Origin: an uncultured Clostridia bacterium
GTDB taxonomy: Bacteria; Bacillota; Clostridia; TANB77; CAG-508
Reading direction: 5' to 3'
Assembly (NCBI GenBank): GCA_944390965.1
Contig: CALXRW010000004.1
Location: forward strand, 1 to 64,000
Length of the DNA stretch: 64,000 bases
The notes under the pieces were generated by a model. The model ran no database searches. It worked only from the letters and a program-made list of their open reading frames with translations, and had not been told where the DNA came from. Made by a program: the position numbers and the translations under genes. This document shows positions 56,234 to 63,837 of the stretch, one piece after another. How positions within the stretch are numbered: the first letter of the stretch is position 1; the number at the start of each line of letters is the position of its first letter.

Positions 56234-56785
56234 TTATACAAATAACTTTTGTATTACCGCAAAAAGGATATAAATTAATGCTCCTAATAAATAATAAAAC
56301 ATGATTTTTTTGATTTCTTCTTTGTTTTCTGATTTTGTTCTTATGTATTTAAAGTATTTATTAGATAAAATGAATATTACTTCAATAAAAACAGTTAAGC
56401 TGCTCCACCAATTTCTTGAGTCTGTATATGTTTGCGTGGTACCATCTGGTGAAATATAGACTGTAAGTGGAGCTATTATGAATGAAATAAAAGTCAAACA
56501 CAGAAAAAATATCGTCATTATGCTATATGTTATTTTGGTAATTATTAACCTTTTTTTATTTATCGTTTTCCTTTTTTTCCATGTTGTTATAAGATGTACT
56601 ATGAAACTGAGTGTTATCATATAACTGCTACCTAATATTATTCCATGCAGCCAACTTTTGTCATTTGTTCTAATTATTTCACCATTTATATTATTTTCTT
56701 TTGCCATTAAAGGCAATGTTATAAACAAAATAATTATAAAAGTTGCTAACATAATTGCTATTTGTTTTCTACATTTACCCTTCAT
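56234..56785 (-). CDS. Four-helix membrane protein, family not recognised
   Basis: A 183-residue hydrophobic protein with about five membrane helices, the first a possible signal helix. A loop between helices 3 and 4 contains YTDSRNWWSS. No motif identifies a function. It starts 67 bases upstream of the glycosyltransferase gene and probably shares its transcript. Confidence 0.55.
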   Translation of the reverse strand: MKGKCRKQIAIMLATFIIILFITLPLMAKENNINGEIIRTNDKSWLHGIILGSSYMITLSFIVHLITTWKKRKTINKKRLIITKITYSIMTIFFLCLTFISFIIAPLTVYISPDGTTQTYTDSRNWWSSLTVFIEVIFILSNKYFKYIRTKSENKEEIKKIMFYYLLGALIYILFAVIQKLFV

Positions 56786-56812
56786 AGAAATTCTCCTTTT
56801 ATTTTTACTTAC

Positions 56813-56880
56813 TTTTCGTAATTTCTAAAGAATGGACAATTAGAGTCACACCAACACTTTTCATAAATTATTTGGTATCA
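56813..56880. repeat. Diverged MITE-like unit
   Basis: CGTAATTTCTAAAGAATGGAC on the left and CATAAATTATTTGGTATCATC on the right resemble the ends of 27353-27413, but the central palindrome has decayed. Confidence 0.45.
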
Positions 56881-56969
56881 TCTTATATTTAGTGATTCCT
56901 TTAAAATATTCAGTTTTCTTAAATCACTTTATCTTCCATATTATTTTTATTATAAATATAAAATAGAAA

Positions 56970-56996
56970 AAAAGCAACGTTTTTGTTGCTTTTTAT
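56970..56996. terminator. Terminator after the Spo0E-like gene
   Basis: AAAAAGCAAC and GTTGCTTTTT form a ten-base perfect stem with a five-base loop, overlapping the stop codon of the gene at 56993. Symmetric A and T runs allow use on both strands. Confidence 0.8.
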
Positions 56997-57193
56997 AAAT
57001 ACATGAATAATATTTTGTTTTTTTTGCGTTTTCTGCCTTTTGGCTTTTTCTTTTCTTGAGGGCTTGTACGATAATATTTGGCAATTAATTGGTCTAACTC
57101 TACACTTATTCTATAAATTTCGCTATAATCGTCGCCCTGTATAATGCTATTATTTAATTGGTCTCTTAATTTGCAAATATCGTCATTTATCAT
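56993..57193 (-). CDS. Spo0E-like aspartyl-phosphate phosphatase
   Basis: A 66-residue helical hairpin protein. CKLRDQLNNSI and the second-helix motif ISVELDQLIAKYY match the Spo0E family signature SxELD, followed by a very basic tail. Spo0E proteins remove phosphate from the Spo0A-P response regulator and delay sporulation. The start at 57193 has GGGGTGATC ideally placed; an upstream TTG would add 18 residues without a ribosome site. This suggests a lineage that forms or once formed spores. Confidence 0.78.
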   Translation of the reverse strand: MINDDICKLRDQLNNSIIQGDDYSEIYRISVELDQLIAKYYRTSPQEKKKPKGRKRKKNKILFMYL

Positions 57194-57400
57194 CTGATCA
57201 CCCCACACCATGAAAAAATCAAAATTTCTTTTCCAAAATTCTTTCAAATTCCAAGTCGGTTAAGCCGTCTTTTTTTTATGAATTGTGATATTTTTGAACA
57301 ACTTACATTTTTCATTTGTTCTGATAATAAAATACCATATTTTTACAAATTAATCAACTAGTTTTGTTTATTTTTCAGTATTTTCGTACGTGTTTTTTAC

Positions 57401-58201
57401 TCATTTTACTTCATTTTGATTTTTTCTTTTTTGTTTTATTTTGTTTTTCGACAACATTATACAGGATATGACAAAAAGAATAATAGACACAATTTGAGAA
57501 ATTCTAAGATTTAGAAACATTAAACTATCTGTTCTTAGTCCTTCTATCAAAAATCTTACGATAGAATATAAAATTAAATATAAATATGTCGTTTCTCCAG
57601 AAAATTTACGTTTTTTGTTTTTTATCATCAAACTAACAAAAATACAAAATGTAGCAATGGATTCATACAAAAATGTAGGGTGCACTTCTTTGTATATTCC
57701 ATTTTCTATAATCCCCATTCTCCAAGGAAGAGTAGTTTGTGTTCCATATGCTTCTATATTAAAAAAGTTTCCCCATCTTCCAATCGCCTGTCCCAATGCT
57801 AAACAAGGTGCTACTAAATCACATAAATCTAAAAAATGGATTTTCTTTTTTTTGCAGTAAACAAAGCAGGTAATCACTCCTCCTATTACACCACCATATA
57901 TTGCCAAGCCTCCTGTACGGAAATTAAAGAATTGTAATGGGTTTTCTAAAAAAGAGGGAGAAAAAATACAGTAATATAGTCTTGCTGATAAAAAGGAAAT
58001 AGGAATTAAATAAATGCTTAAGTCTAAAATATTTTCAAAGTGAATTCCAAATTTTCCATCCTGTACCTTTAATATAATAAAAGCAAGGATAATTCCAAGC
58101 ACAATAAAAATGGCATACCAATATATGTCTATGCCAAACAAAGAAAATGCAATTCTATTAATATGTAAATGGATTCCTAATCCAGGAAATTGAACTAGCA
58201 T
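57401..58201 (-). CDS. lgt: Prolipoprotein diacylglyceryl transferase
   Basis: A 266-residue membrane enzyme with seven helices. The signature IGRWGNFFNIEAYG near residue 130 contains the essential Arg and Asn of Lgt. It attaches diacylglycerol to the lipobox cysteine of lipoproteins such as the one at 63008. Length and motif positions are normal. Confidence 0.95.
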   Translation of the reverse strand: MLVQFPGLGIHLHINRIAFSLFGIDIYWYAIFIVLGIILAFIILKVQDGKFGIHFENILDLSIYLIPISFLSARLYYCIFSPSFLENPLQFFNFRTGGLAIYGGVIGGVITCFVYCKKKKIHFLDLCDLVAPCLALGQAIGRWGNFFNIEAYGTQTTLPWRMGIIENGIYKEVHPTFLYESIATFCIFVSLMIKNKKRKFSGETTYLYLILYSIVRFLIEGLRTDSLMFLNLRISQIVSIILFVISCIMLSKNKIKQKRKNQNEVK

Positions 58202-58278
58202 GTTTCCTCCTATCGTAATTATTCATTATTCACTATTCATTTTTCATTATTCATTAAATAGCAATTTCATCGAAGCCC

Positions 58279-58297
58279 GGGCGATTAAAATTGCCTC
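58279..58297. repeat. MITE-like palindrome, diverged
   Basis: GGGCGATT-AA-AATTGCC with CATCGAAGCCC on its left, related to the unit at 27353-27413. Confidence 0.5.
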
Positions 58298-58350
58298 TGT
58301 CAATGGGACGGAGATTTTGACATTAAATCTCACTTCCCACTTCCCATTTC

Positions 58351-59610
58351 TCACTTCACAATAGAAATGACTTGATTGTCTTCTCCTAATACTTTTTCTA
58401 GTACTTTTTGTGTATATTCCTTAGAAATATGCTCTATTTTTTCAATATAATCTAAGCTGTTGATTCCTTTAAAATAGTCTGCTAAGAACATTCTTGCAAT
58501 ATCTCCAACACTATTAAATTCTCTTACATATGTGCCATATAACATTTTTTTGCATCTTTGAAATTCCGCTTCTTCTATTCCTTTTTCTTTTTTCTCTGCT
58601 ATTTTTTTCATAAGCTCTTCTTTGACCTTTTTAGGGTCTTTTGATTGCCCTGTGATGGTTACATGTGCATAATTAGAAGAAAACTCATAATCTAATTGAG
58701 GCTCTTCCATTAGATATCCTTTTTCATATAATTCTTGGTATAGAGTAGAGCTTTTTCCTATTAAACTGTTTAAAAGAATTTCCATTGCAATATGTTTTTC
58801 TAACATGTCTTCTTCTATCTCATCTTTAAATCCTATTACAAAAATAGGGGTACTTACTTCCATATGCTGTATTATTTCTTTTTTAGTAACTTCTTTAGGT
58901 TCCTTTGGATAGATTCTTTCAATTTTTCCTCTTTCTTCTCTTGGAATCAGTCTTTTTTTAATTTCTTGTAGTAATAGTTCTGGTTCAAAATCTCCACAAA
59001 TCACCATCACCATGTTTGAGGGATGATAAAAAGTGTCATAGCATTGATATAAGATGTCTTTGTTAATTTTGTGTATGGTTTCCTTTGTTCCCGTAATATC
59101 AATTCGAACTGGATTTTTCTGGTACATAGCCTTCATGGCATTTAAATATACAACCCATTCTGGGTAATCATCATACATACTAATTTCTTGTTCTATAATG
59201 CCTTGTTCTTTTTCTACATTTTCCTCTGTAAAATATGGATGTTGTACATAATCCATTAGTTCATCTAATGCTTCATAAAAGTTTTCGGTTGCTTCGAAAA
59301 GATATGCTGTATGATCATTTGTTGTATAAGCATTTGCACTAACTCCTAAGGAGGTAAGAACATCTAGGCTATTAGTACCATTTTCTTGTTCAAATAATTT
59401 ATGTTCCAAAAAGTGAGCAATTCCATTAGGGACTTCAATAGGTTCCTTTCCTTTGTAAGGAATAAATTTATTATCATTTGATCCATATTTTGTTCCCCAA
59501 ATAACATATTTTTTGATCGTTTTTTTAGGAATTATCATAACGGTTAATCCGTTTTCTAAAATTTCTTTATACACACATTCTTTTATTTTGGTATTTTCAA
59601 TTTTCTGCAT
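58351..59610 (-). CDS. M16 zinc peptidase (YmfH-like, active subunit)
   Basis: A 419-residue insulinase-family protein. HFLEH near residue 66 is the inverted zinc motif HxxEH, with the downstream glutamate in EQGIIEQEI. It pairs with the upstream M16 protein that lacks the zinc motif, as YmfH does with YmfF in bacilli and clostridia. Start 59610 lies within the end of the upstream gene behind a GAGGGTG site, so translation is coupled. Confidence 0.88.
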   Translation of the reverse strand: MQKIENTKIKECVYKEILENGLTVMIIPKKTIKKYVIWGTKYGSNDNKFIPYKGKEPIEVPNGIAHFLEHKLFEQENGTNSLDVLTSLGVSANAYTTNDHTAYLFEATENFYEALDELMDYVQHPYFTEENVEKEQGIIEQEISMYDDYPEWVVYLNAMKAMYQKNPVRIDITGTKETIHKINKDILYQCYDTFYHPSNMVMVICGDFEPELLLQEIKKRLIPREERGKIERIYPKEPKEVTKKEIIQHMEVSTPIFVIGFKDEIEEDMLEKHIAMEILLNSLIGKSSTLYQELYEKGYLMEEPQLDYEFSSNYAHVTITGQSKDPKKVKEELMKKIAEKKEKGIEEAEFQRCKKMLYGTYVREFNSVGDIARMFLADYFKGINSLDYIEKIEHISKEYTQKVLEKVLGEDNQVISIVK

Positions 59611-60904
59611 TTTGTTCACCCTCTCTATTTGATGTTAAAAAATAAATGGTATTGATTTCTATTTTTTTCGCTATTTCTTCTACTTGTTGTTTGGTTACTT
59701 CTTGAACTTTCTTTTTATAGTCTTCAAAACTAACATGGAAATTAGATAGTTCCTGTCCAATGTAATATATAATTTGGGTATCTTGCTCATTTTCTACGAA
59801 GTTTATCGCTGTTATCATATATTTTTTTGCATTTTCTAAATCTTGCTCTGTAAAATTTCCTTTTTTCATGTCTTCTAATTGTTGTTTAATAGTTTCAAGT
59901 GCTTTTTCATAATTTGCAATATCAATCCCACAGCGAACATAAATATTATTCTTTTGTCGAATATAGCTTGACCTCGCACTATAGGCCAAATGAGCTTTTT
60001 CTCTGACATTTTGGAACATTTTTGAATTTGCTCCATCCCCTAAAATCGTGTTATACATAGAAGCTATAAATCTAGAGTCTTTTTTATTTTCTTTAATGTC
60101 TAATCCAATTACAAGTTTTCCTTGGCTTACATCTCTTTCTTCTTTTACGATATTTATATTTTCTATTTTTTCTTTTGTGGCTGTTTCTTCATTATTCACA
60201 ACATAGTTTGCTTCTCTTTCTTGTAGTTTTTGAATTGATGTATTTTTTTCTATGATGTTTTTTACTTCTTCTTGTGGAATTTCCCCGGAAAAGAAAATAT
60301 CTATTTTACATGTTTGTAATAAATCTTGATAATGTTTAAATAGATTTTGACTATTCATTTTTTCTAAGTCCTCTATATAACCGTATTTGTAAACAGAATA
60401 GTCTTGATTTGGATACATGCTTTCAATACATTTTTCCAAAGAATATTGTTCTTTATCATCAATTCTACTTTGTATCATTTGCTTTAAATTTTTCTTTTCA
60501 CTTTCTACATACTCTTCTTTAAATCCATTTTTTTCTGTTAGCGGTTCCAATACAATTTGGATTAAAAGCTCCGCCATTGGAGTTAAAATGTCTTCTTTTT
60601 CTGGTAAATATTGGTTATTAATTCCTTCTATATAGAACTTTAAAAGTTGATTATCTCCAATTTTCTCAATTCCTCCATTATATTCTGCTCCATACATTTC
60701 TTCTAACTTTTGATTGATTTCTTCTTGTGTTTTTATTTTTTCAGTTCCTCTTCTTAAAACAGCTGGCAGTAACGCATTCCATGTAGCTGTTTCTCTTTTT
60801 AATGGTGTACTTAAAAAGATAGAAACTAGATTGGTTTTGAAAATATGATTTGGAATATAGTGTAAGGTAATTCCCTTTTTAATTTCTATTTTTTCATAAC
60901 TCAT
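59597..60904 (-). CDS. M16 peptidase-like protein (YmfF-like, no zinc motif)
   Basis: A 435-residue M16-family protein. The position of HxxEH is replaced (region LLPAVLRRGTEKI), while the C-terminal substrate-binding part with GDGANSKMFQNVREKAHLAYS is conserved. It is the non-catalytic partner of the next gene. A promoter lies about 80-110 bases before its ATG. Confidence 0.85.
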   Translation of the reverse strand: MSYEKIEIKKGITLHYIPNHIFKTNLVSIFLSTPLKRETATWNALLPAVLRRGTEKIKTQEEINQKLEEMYGAEYNGGIEKIGDNQLLKFYIEGINNQYLPEKEDILTPMAELLIQIVLEPLTEKNGFKEEYVESEKKNLKQMIQSRIDDKEQYSLEKCIESMYPNQDYSVYKYGYIEDLEKMNSQNLFKHYQDLLQTCKIDIFFSGEIPQEEVKNIIEKNTSIQKLQEREANYVVNNEETATKEKIENINIVKEERDVSQGKLVIGLDIKENKKDSRFIASMYNTILGDGANSKMFQNVREKAHLAYSARSSYIRQKNNIYVRCGIDIANYEKALETIKQQLEDMKKGNFTEQDLENAKKYMITAINFVENEQDTQIIYYIGQELSNFHVSFEDYKKKVQEVTKQQVEEIAKKIEINTIYFLTSNREGEQNAEN

Positions 60905-60982
60905 GTATCATCTTTCCTTCCTTCTTTTGTCTTTTCTTAGTATTTTCGAATTTTAAAGTTTTATTCTTAAATTCCCTTTTTC

Positions 60983-61012
60983 ATACTAGCATTTTTGTGT
61001 TTTTCTTGTCAA
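60983..61012 (-). promoter_or_regulatory. Promoter of the M16 gene pair
   Basis: TTGACA (61012-61007) and TAGTAT (60988-60983) on the minus strand with an 18-base spacer. Confidence 0.65.
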
Positions 61013-61037
61013 TAGTTTTATTGTTGCTTTTCTAAAA

Positions 61038-61066
61038 AAATCGCCAAACTTTTCGTTTGACGATTT
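61038..61066 (-). terminator. Terminator after the tRNA-like fragment
   Basis: AAATCGCCAAAC and GTTTGACGATTT pair over 12 bases with one mismatch and a five-base loop; minus-strand reading ends in a T run. It directly follows the CCA end of the tRNA fragment. Confidence 0.75.
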
Positions 61067-61113
61067 GGTGCGGCTAGAGGGACTTGAACCCCCACTCTCA
61101 CGGTTCACGTCTC
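61066..61113 (-). pseudogene. 3' half of a tRNA (Leu-like), 5' half missing
   Basis: On the minus strand the sequence has a long-variable-arm-like GTGAACCGTGAGAG, a T-arm GGGGG-TTCAAGT-CCCTC, acceptor strand TAGCCGC and ACCA, then a terminator. The D-arm, anticodon arm and 5' acceptor strand are absent: the sequence upstream is the end of the pilin-like LamG gene. The long variable region suggests tRNA-Leu. Either an insertion or deletion removed the 5' half. Confidence 0.65.
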
Positions 61114-61123
61114 TTGGTTCAAA
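61109..61123. repeat. Left copy of short repeat flanking the LamG gene
   Basis: GTCTCTTGGTTCAAA here and GTCTCCCTTGGTTCAAA at 62509-62525 lie in the same orientation on both sides of the pilin-like LamG gene; related CTTGGTTCA words recur at 62900-62990. Confidence 0.55.
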
Positions 61124-61142
61124 AAATAATTGAAAGAATTTT

Positions 61143-62445
61143 TTAATAAATATCTAAAGATTCTCTGTATAATTTGGTCGTTTTCACATTACTTAATACT
61201 TGGTCGTTTGTTAGTGGTTTTGTATATAATCTACATGTATATAGTTCTCCTTGCATATAATATATATTTCCATTTCCATACCACGGGCAAGCACCTACAA
61301 AGAATGGACAAGTATCATTATTCCATGTTTCTAATCCTTTTTTATAGCTATCACTTCCATAATAAGTATACCCGTATAAATTTCCATCTACATAATATTC
61401 TAATTTATCCACTTCATTTTCTCGCATATAATTATCATAAAGTTCATTGTCAGTATCCTTATGATATGCTATATAAACAATTGTAATATAAGCATTTTCT
61501 TTAGCATTAAACCCAAACTTATTATCAATCACTTGTACTGAACCCAAATTTTCTGTTATTAAATTTTCCCCTATTCCTGTCCATGAAGAAGAAGAGTAAA
61601 ATTTACACAATCCATTATCATCATTAGTTGCAAATCGCATTGCTAAAGTAACATTACTATCCAACGAAGGAATTCTACAAAATAATGCTGATGCTTTTTT
61701 TCCAGCTCCAGAAGAACTACCATTATCATAATTTAATTCAGATAAATTTACATAAGCTTCAAAAGTGAACCCATTAGTAAAATCCAGACCGTTCTTTACT
61801 AAACTTTAAATATCCACCTTTTTTTGATAAATCATTACTCATATTAAATTGAATTGATTTATTATCATTATTATAATTTACATCACCATATTTTGTAACT
61901 TGATTCCAATTTTCTGATGATATATTAGTTGGGTCTATATTAAGTGCTAAATTGTCAGTTATTGCTAAAGTACTGTTATAGTCAAATTTTGTATATTTAT
62001 TTTTCTCCAAATGAATAAATTCTCCAGTGTTGTGATTAACCAACCACGAATACTTTGTTTTCCCATAATTTATTATTTCTGTATTTTCTGGAATATAATT
62101 CCACCCAGTACCATAAATAGTACCATTATCTAATACTACTATACTCCATCTATTACTATTTTGTAAATTTCTATCATATAACATTTCCCCAATATTATAT
62201 TTGTTATCTAGTTCTGTTTGATTATCTATTTCTCTTGACATGAATGATAATACTATTGCTTCTTTTTCAGTGGTTAGTTCAGTTTTATCTTTTGTTTCCT
62301 TTGCTCTTATTAATATTCCATTATCTCCTGTTAAAGTTGCAATGGTTACTCCTGCTAGTATTAGTAATACTATTATTGTGATTACTAATGCAATTAATGT
62401 AATACCTTTTCTGTTTTTTTTAAATTTTAGATTTAATTTTTTCAT
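61143..62445 (-). CDS. Pilin-like LamG-domain surface protein; +1 shift at CGG
   Basis: Skipping one base at the in-frame CGG (complement 61789-61791) gives complement(join(61143..61790,61792..62445)), 433 residues. A pilin-like N-terminus (KGITLIALVITIIVLLILAG, residues 14-33) is followed by a small globular segment (70-150) and a LamG/concanavalin-like beta-sandwich (about 165-430). The join reads FSKE-GLDFTNGFTFEAYVN, the usual opening strands of a LamG domain. Straight reading stops after four codons. The gene sits between a broken tRNA and an intact tRNA-Arg, flanked by short repeats, so it may be a cassette. AAAGGAG precedes the ATG. Confidence 0.85.
61788..61791 (-). other. +1 frameshift site CGG-T (LamG gene)
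   Basis: In-frame context GAA CGG T. Skipping C reads GGT and continues the beta-sandwich for 215 residues. Confidence 0.86.
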
Positions 62446-62508
62446 AAAATTTTTCTCCTTTTTTCTCTTGTTATAAACTTATTATATAATAATATATGAA
62501 AAAAGTCC

Positions 62509-62525
62509 GTCTCCCTTGGTTCAAA
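62509..62525. repeat. Right copy of short repeat flanking the LamG gene
   Basis: GTCTCCCTTGGTTCAAA, same orientation as 61109-61123 with a two-base insertion. Confidence 0.55.
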
Positions 62526-62581
62526 GAATTTTAAAAATATTAAAATAAAAAAGCATTGAATTTTTTTATGCAATGCTTTTA

Positions 62582-62658
62582 TGGTGCGCCTGGAGGGACT
62601 CGAACCCCCGATCTGCAAGTTCGTAGCCTGCCATTCTATCCAGCTAAACTACAGGCGC
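62582..62658 (-). tRNA. trnR: tRNA-Arg (anticodon ACG)
   Basis: A complete 77-base cloverleaf including an encoded CCA: acceptor GCGCCTG / CAGGCGC, anticodon stem GCAGG / CTTGC with loop CTACGAA, T-arm GGGGG-TTCGAGT-CCCTC. The anticodon ACG, with A34 changed to inosine, reads CGU, CGC and CGA but not CGG. This matters for the frameshift rule: a separate tRNA with anticodon CCG would be needed to read CGG as arginine. Confidence 0.95.
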
Positions 62659-62784
62659 ATATACAATGTTTAATTATGGTAAATATTAAACTGAACCCTC
62701 ATATTCTTTTGGGGAAATTTGAGGGTAAATTTTTAAAATATTTACCGTCAAAGTCTTTTGTACCAAGTATTATGTTAAAATTAG

Positions 62785-62831
62785 GCACAAGTTTCGTAGC
62801 CGTGCATTTTATCCAGTTAGACTATAGCCGC
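62785..62831 (-). pseudogene. 5' half of a tRNA (Arg-like), 3' half missing
   Basis: On the minus strand the sequence begins GCGGCTA-TA, has a D-arm like that of the neighbouring tRNA-Arg, and an anticodon region GGCTACGAAACTTG that matches it except for one extra A. The T-arm and 3' acceptor are absent. Its acceptor strand GCGGCTA is exactly complementary to TAGCCGC of the 3' fragment at 61066-61113. The D-stem and anticodon stem have mismatches, so it is probably decayed. Confidence 0.55.
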
Positions 62832-62900
62832 TTGACTTTTTTATTATAACATATATTTTTTCATTTTAATAGCTTTTTCCTAAAAAAACTCAACTTTTTT

Positions 62901-62992
62901 GAACCAAGGGACGTGAACCAAGGGACGGACTTTTTGTTCATTTCAATGAACAAAAAGTCCGTCCCTTGGTTCACCTTGGTTCACTTGGTTCG
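62901..62992. repeat. 30-bp perfect hairpin with tandem CTTGGTTCA units
   Basis: Positions 62913-62942 and 62945-62974 are perfect inverted copies with a two-base loop. Further GAACCAAGG and CTTGGTTCAC units continue outward on both sides. It lies 34 bases past the stop of the lipoprotein gene and may end its transcript, but is much larger than a normal terminator. Confidence 0.9.
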
Positions 62993-63007
62993 AATTTCTT
63001 AAATGAG

Positions 63008-63727
63008 TTATCTTTTATATGCAGATATGATATAAACTTTAAATTCATCAAATGTTACATCTTCATAATCACTATCTGAAGGATAATCTACATTTATATA
63101 AGCAGCTCCACCATTAGCTTCTATTTTTTCATCATAAATGCTTCCATCTTCTATGCCTACAACAGAGCCCTCTTTTAGAAAGACAACATTAATTTTCATA
63201 GAATCTAATTCGGCATCATTATTATTAACAATTGTCACTGCAATTTCTTCATTTGTGTCGCTTGCTTTTACTTCAAAATTTTCTGAAAGATATGTATAAA
63301 GTGGCTCTCCTAGCATTATCTCTATTTCGCTTTTTGAATATTCGCTAAAATTATTGTCATATCCCCATACATAGGTAACTACTTCATTATTTGCAGGAAT
63401 GCAAAAATAACTATCATAAGTATTTTCCTTTTTTACAAAATTGCCTTCTGCATCAAAAAATCTTACACTTACATCATCAACATAAACTGGTACATCATTA
63501 TTATTTTTTAATTTTATTACATAGTCACCACTTTGTGTTATTCCCATAACTTCTTTTTCTATATTTTTCTTTAGTTCTTCCATTGCTTGTTCTTCATCTT
63601 CTATTGTTTCTGGTTCTGTATAAGTAGGATTCATTCCTTCGCCATTACCAGATGAACATCCTGTCAAAATGAACATTCCAATTAATAAAATTAAAATAGC
63701 TAAAACAACTACTTTTAAATTTTTCAT
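63008..63727 (-). CDS. Lipoprotein of unknown function
   Basis: A 239-residue protein with a lipoprotein signal peptide (lipobox LTGC near residue 23). The mature part has an acidic stretch and then two similar beta domains of about 80 residues (IKLKNNNDVPVYVDDVSVRF and AVTIVNNNDAELDSMKINVVF), resembling FxLYD-type domains. GGAGGT precedes this ATG. Lgt at 57401 would lipidate it. Confidence 0.78.
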   Translation of the reverse strand: MKNLKVVVLAILILLIGMFILTGCSSGNGEGMNPTYTEPETIEDEEQAMEELKKNIEKEVMGITQSGDYVIKLKNNNDVPVYVDDVSVRFFDAEGNFVKKENTYDSYFCIPANNEVVTYVWGYDNNFSEYSKSEIEIMLGEPLYTYLSENFEVKASDTNEEIAVTIVNNNDAELDSMKINVVFLKEGSVVGIEDGSIYDEKIEANGGAAYINVDYPSDSDYEDVTFDEFKVYIISAYKR

Positions 63728-63761
63728 AATTTTACCTCCATACAATATTTTTTATTTTTTT

Positions 63762-63790
63762 ATTATATACTAGCATATAATAAATTACAA
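63762..63790 (-). promoter_or_regulatory. Promoter of the lipoprotein gene
   Basis: TTGTAA (63790-63785) and TATAAT (63767-63762) on the minus strand with a 17-base spacer. Confidence 0.7.
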
Positions 63791-63823
63791 TAGGAATTCT
63801 AATTTTTGCTCATTCTTTTTTTA

Positions 63824-63837
63824 CAAACATATGTTTA
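63824..63837. promoter_or_regulatory. LexA (DinR-type) SOS box
   Basis: CAAACATATGTTTA matches 12 of 14 positions of the Gram-positive LexA consensus CGAACRNRYGTTYC, with the full AACATATGTTT palindrome. It overlaps the -35 box of the polymerase promoter, so bound LexA would block it. Confidence 0.82.

Noticed and set aside
5676-61791. Sequencing or assembly error as the cause of all eight frame breaks
   Set aside because: Not fully excluded, but random or homopolymer errors would not always create an in-frame CGG directly before a glycine codon, on both strands, with no other type of indel in about 50 genes. Only the dead transposase is broken in another way. Kept as the main alternative.
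5676-61791. Eight ordinary pseudogenes
   Set aside because: All coding sequence after each site is intact to a normal stop, with catalytic and family motifs preserved; real decay would show other stops, deletions or indels.
5676-61791. Simple reassignment of CGG to another amino acid
   Set aside because: Reassignment keeps the frame; here the frame must change by one base in every case to restore the protein.
62785-62831. The Arg-like tRNA fragment with an extra loop base as the four-base decoder of CGGN
   Set aside because: Its loop would present ACG or ACGA, which cannot pair with CGGN; the fragment also lacks its T-arm and has mismatched stems.
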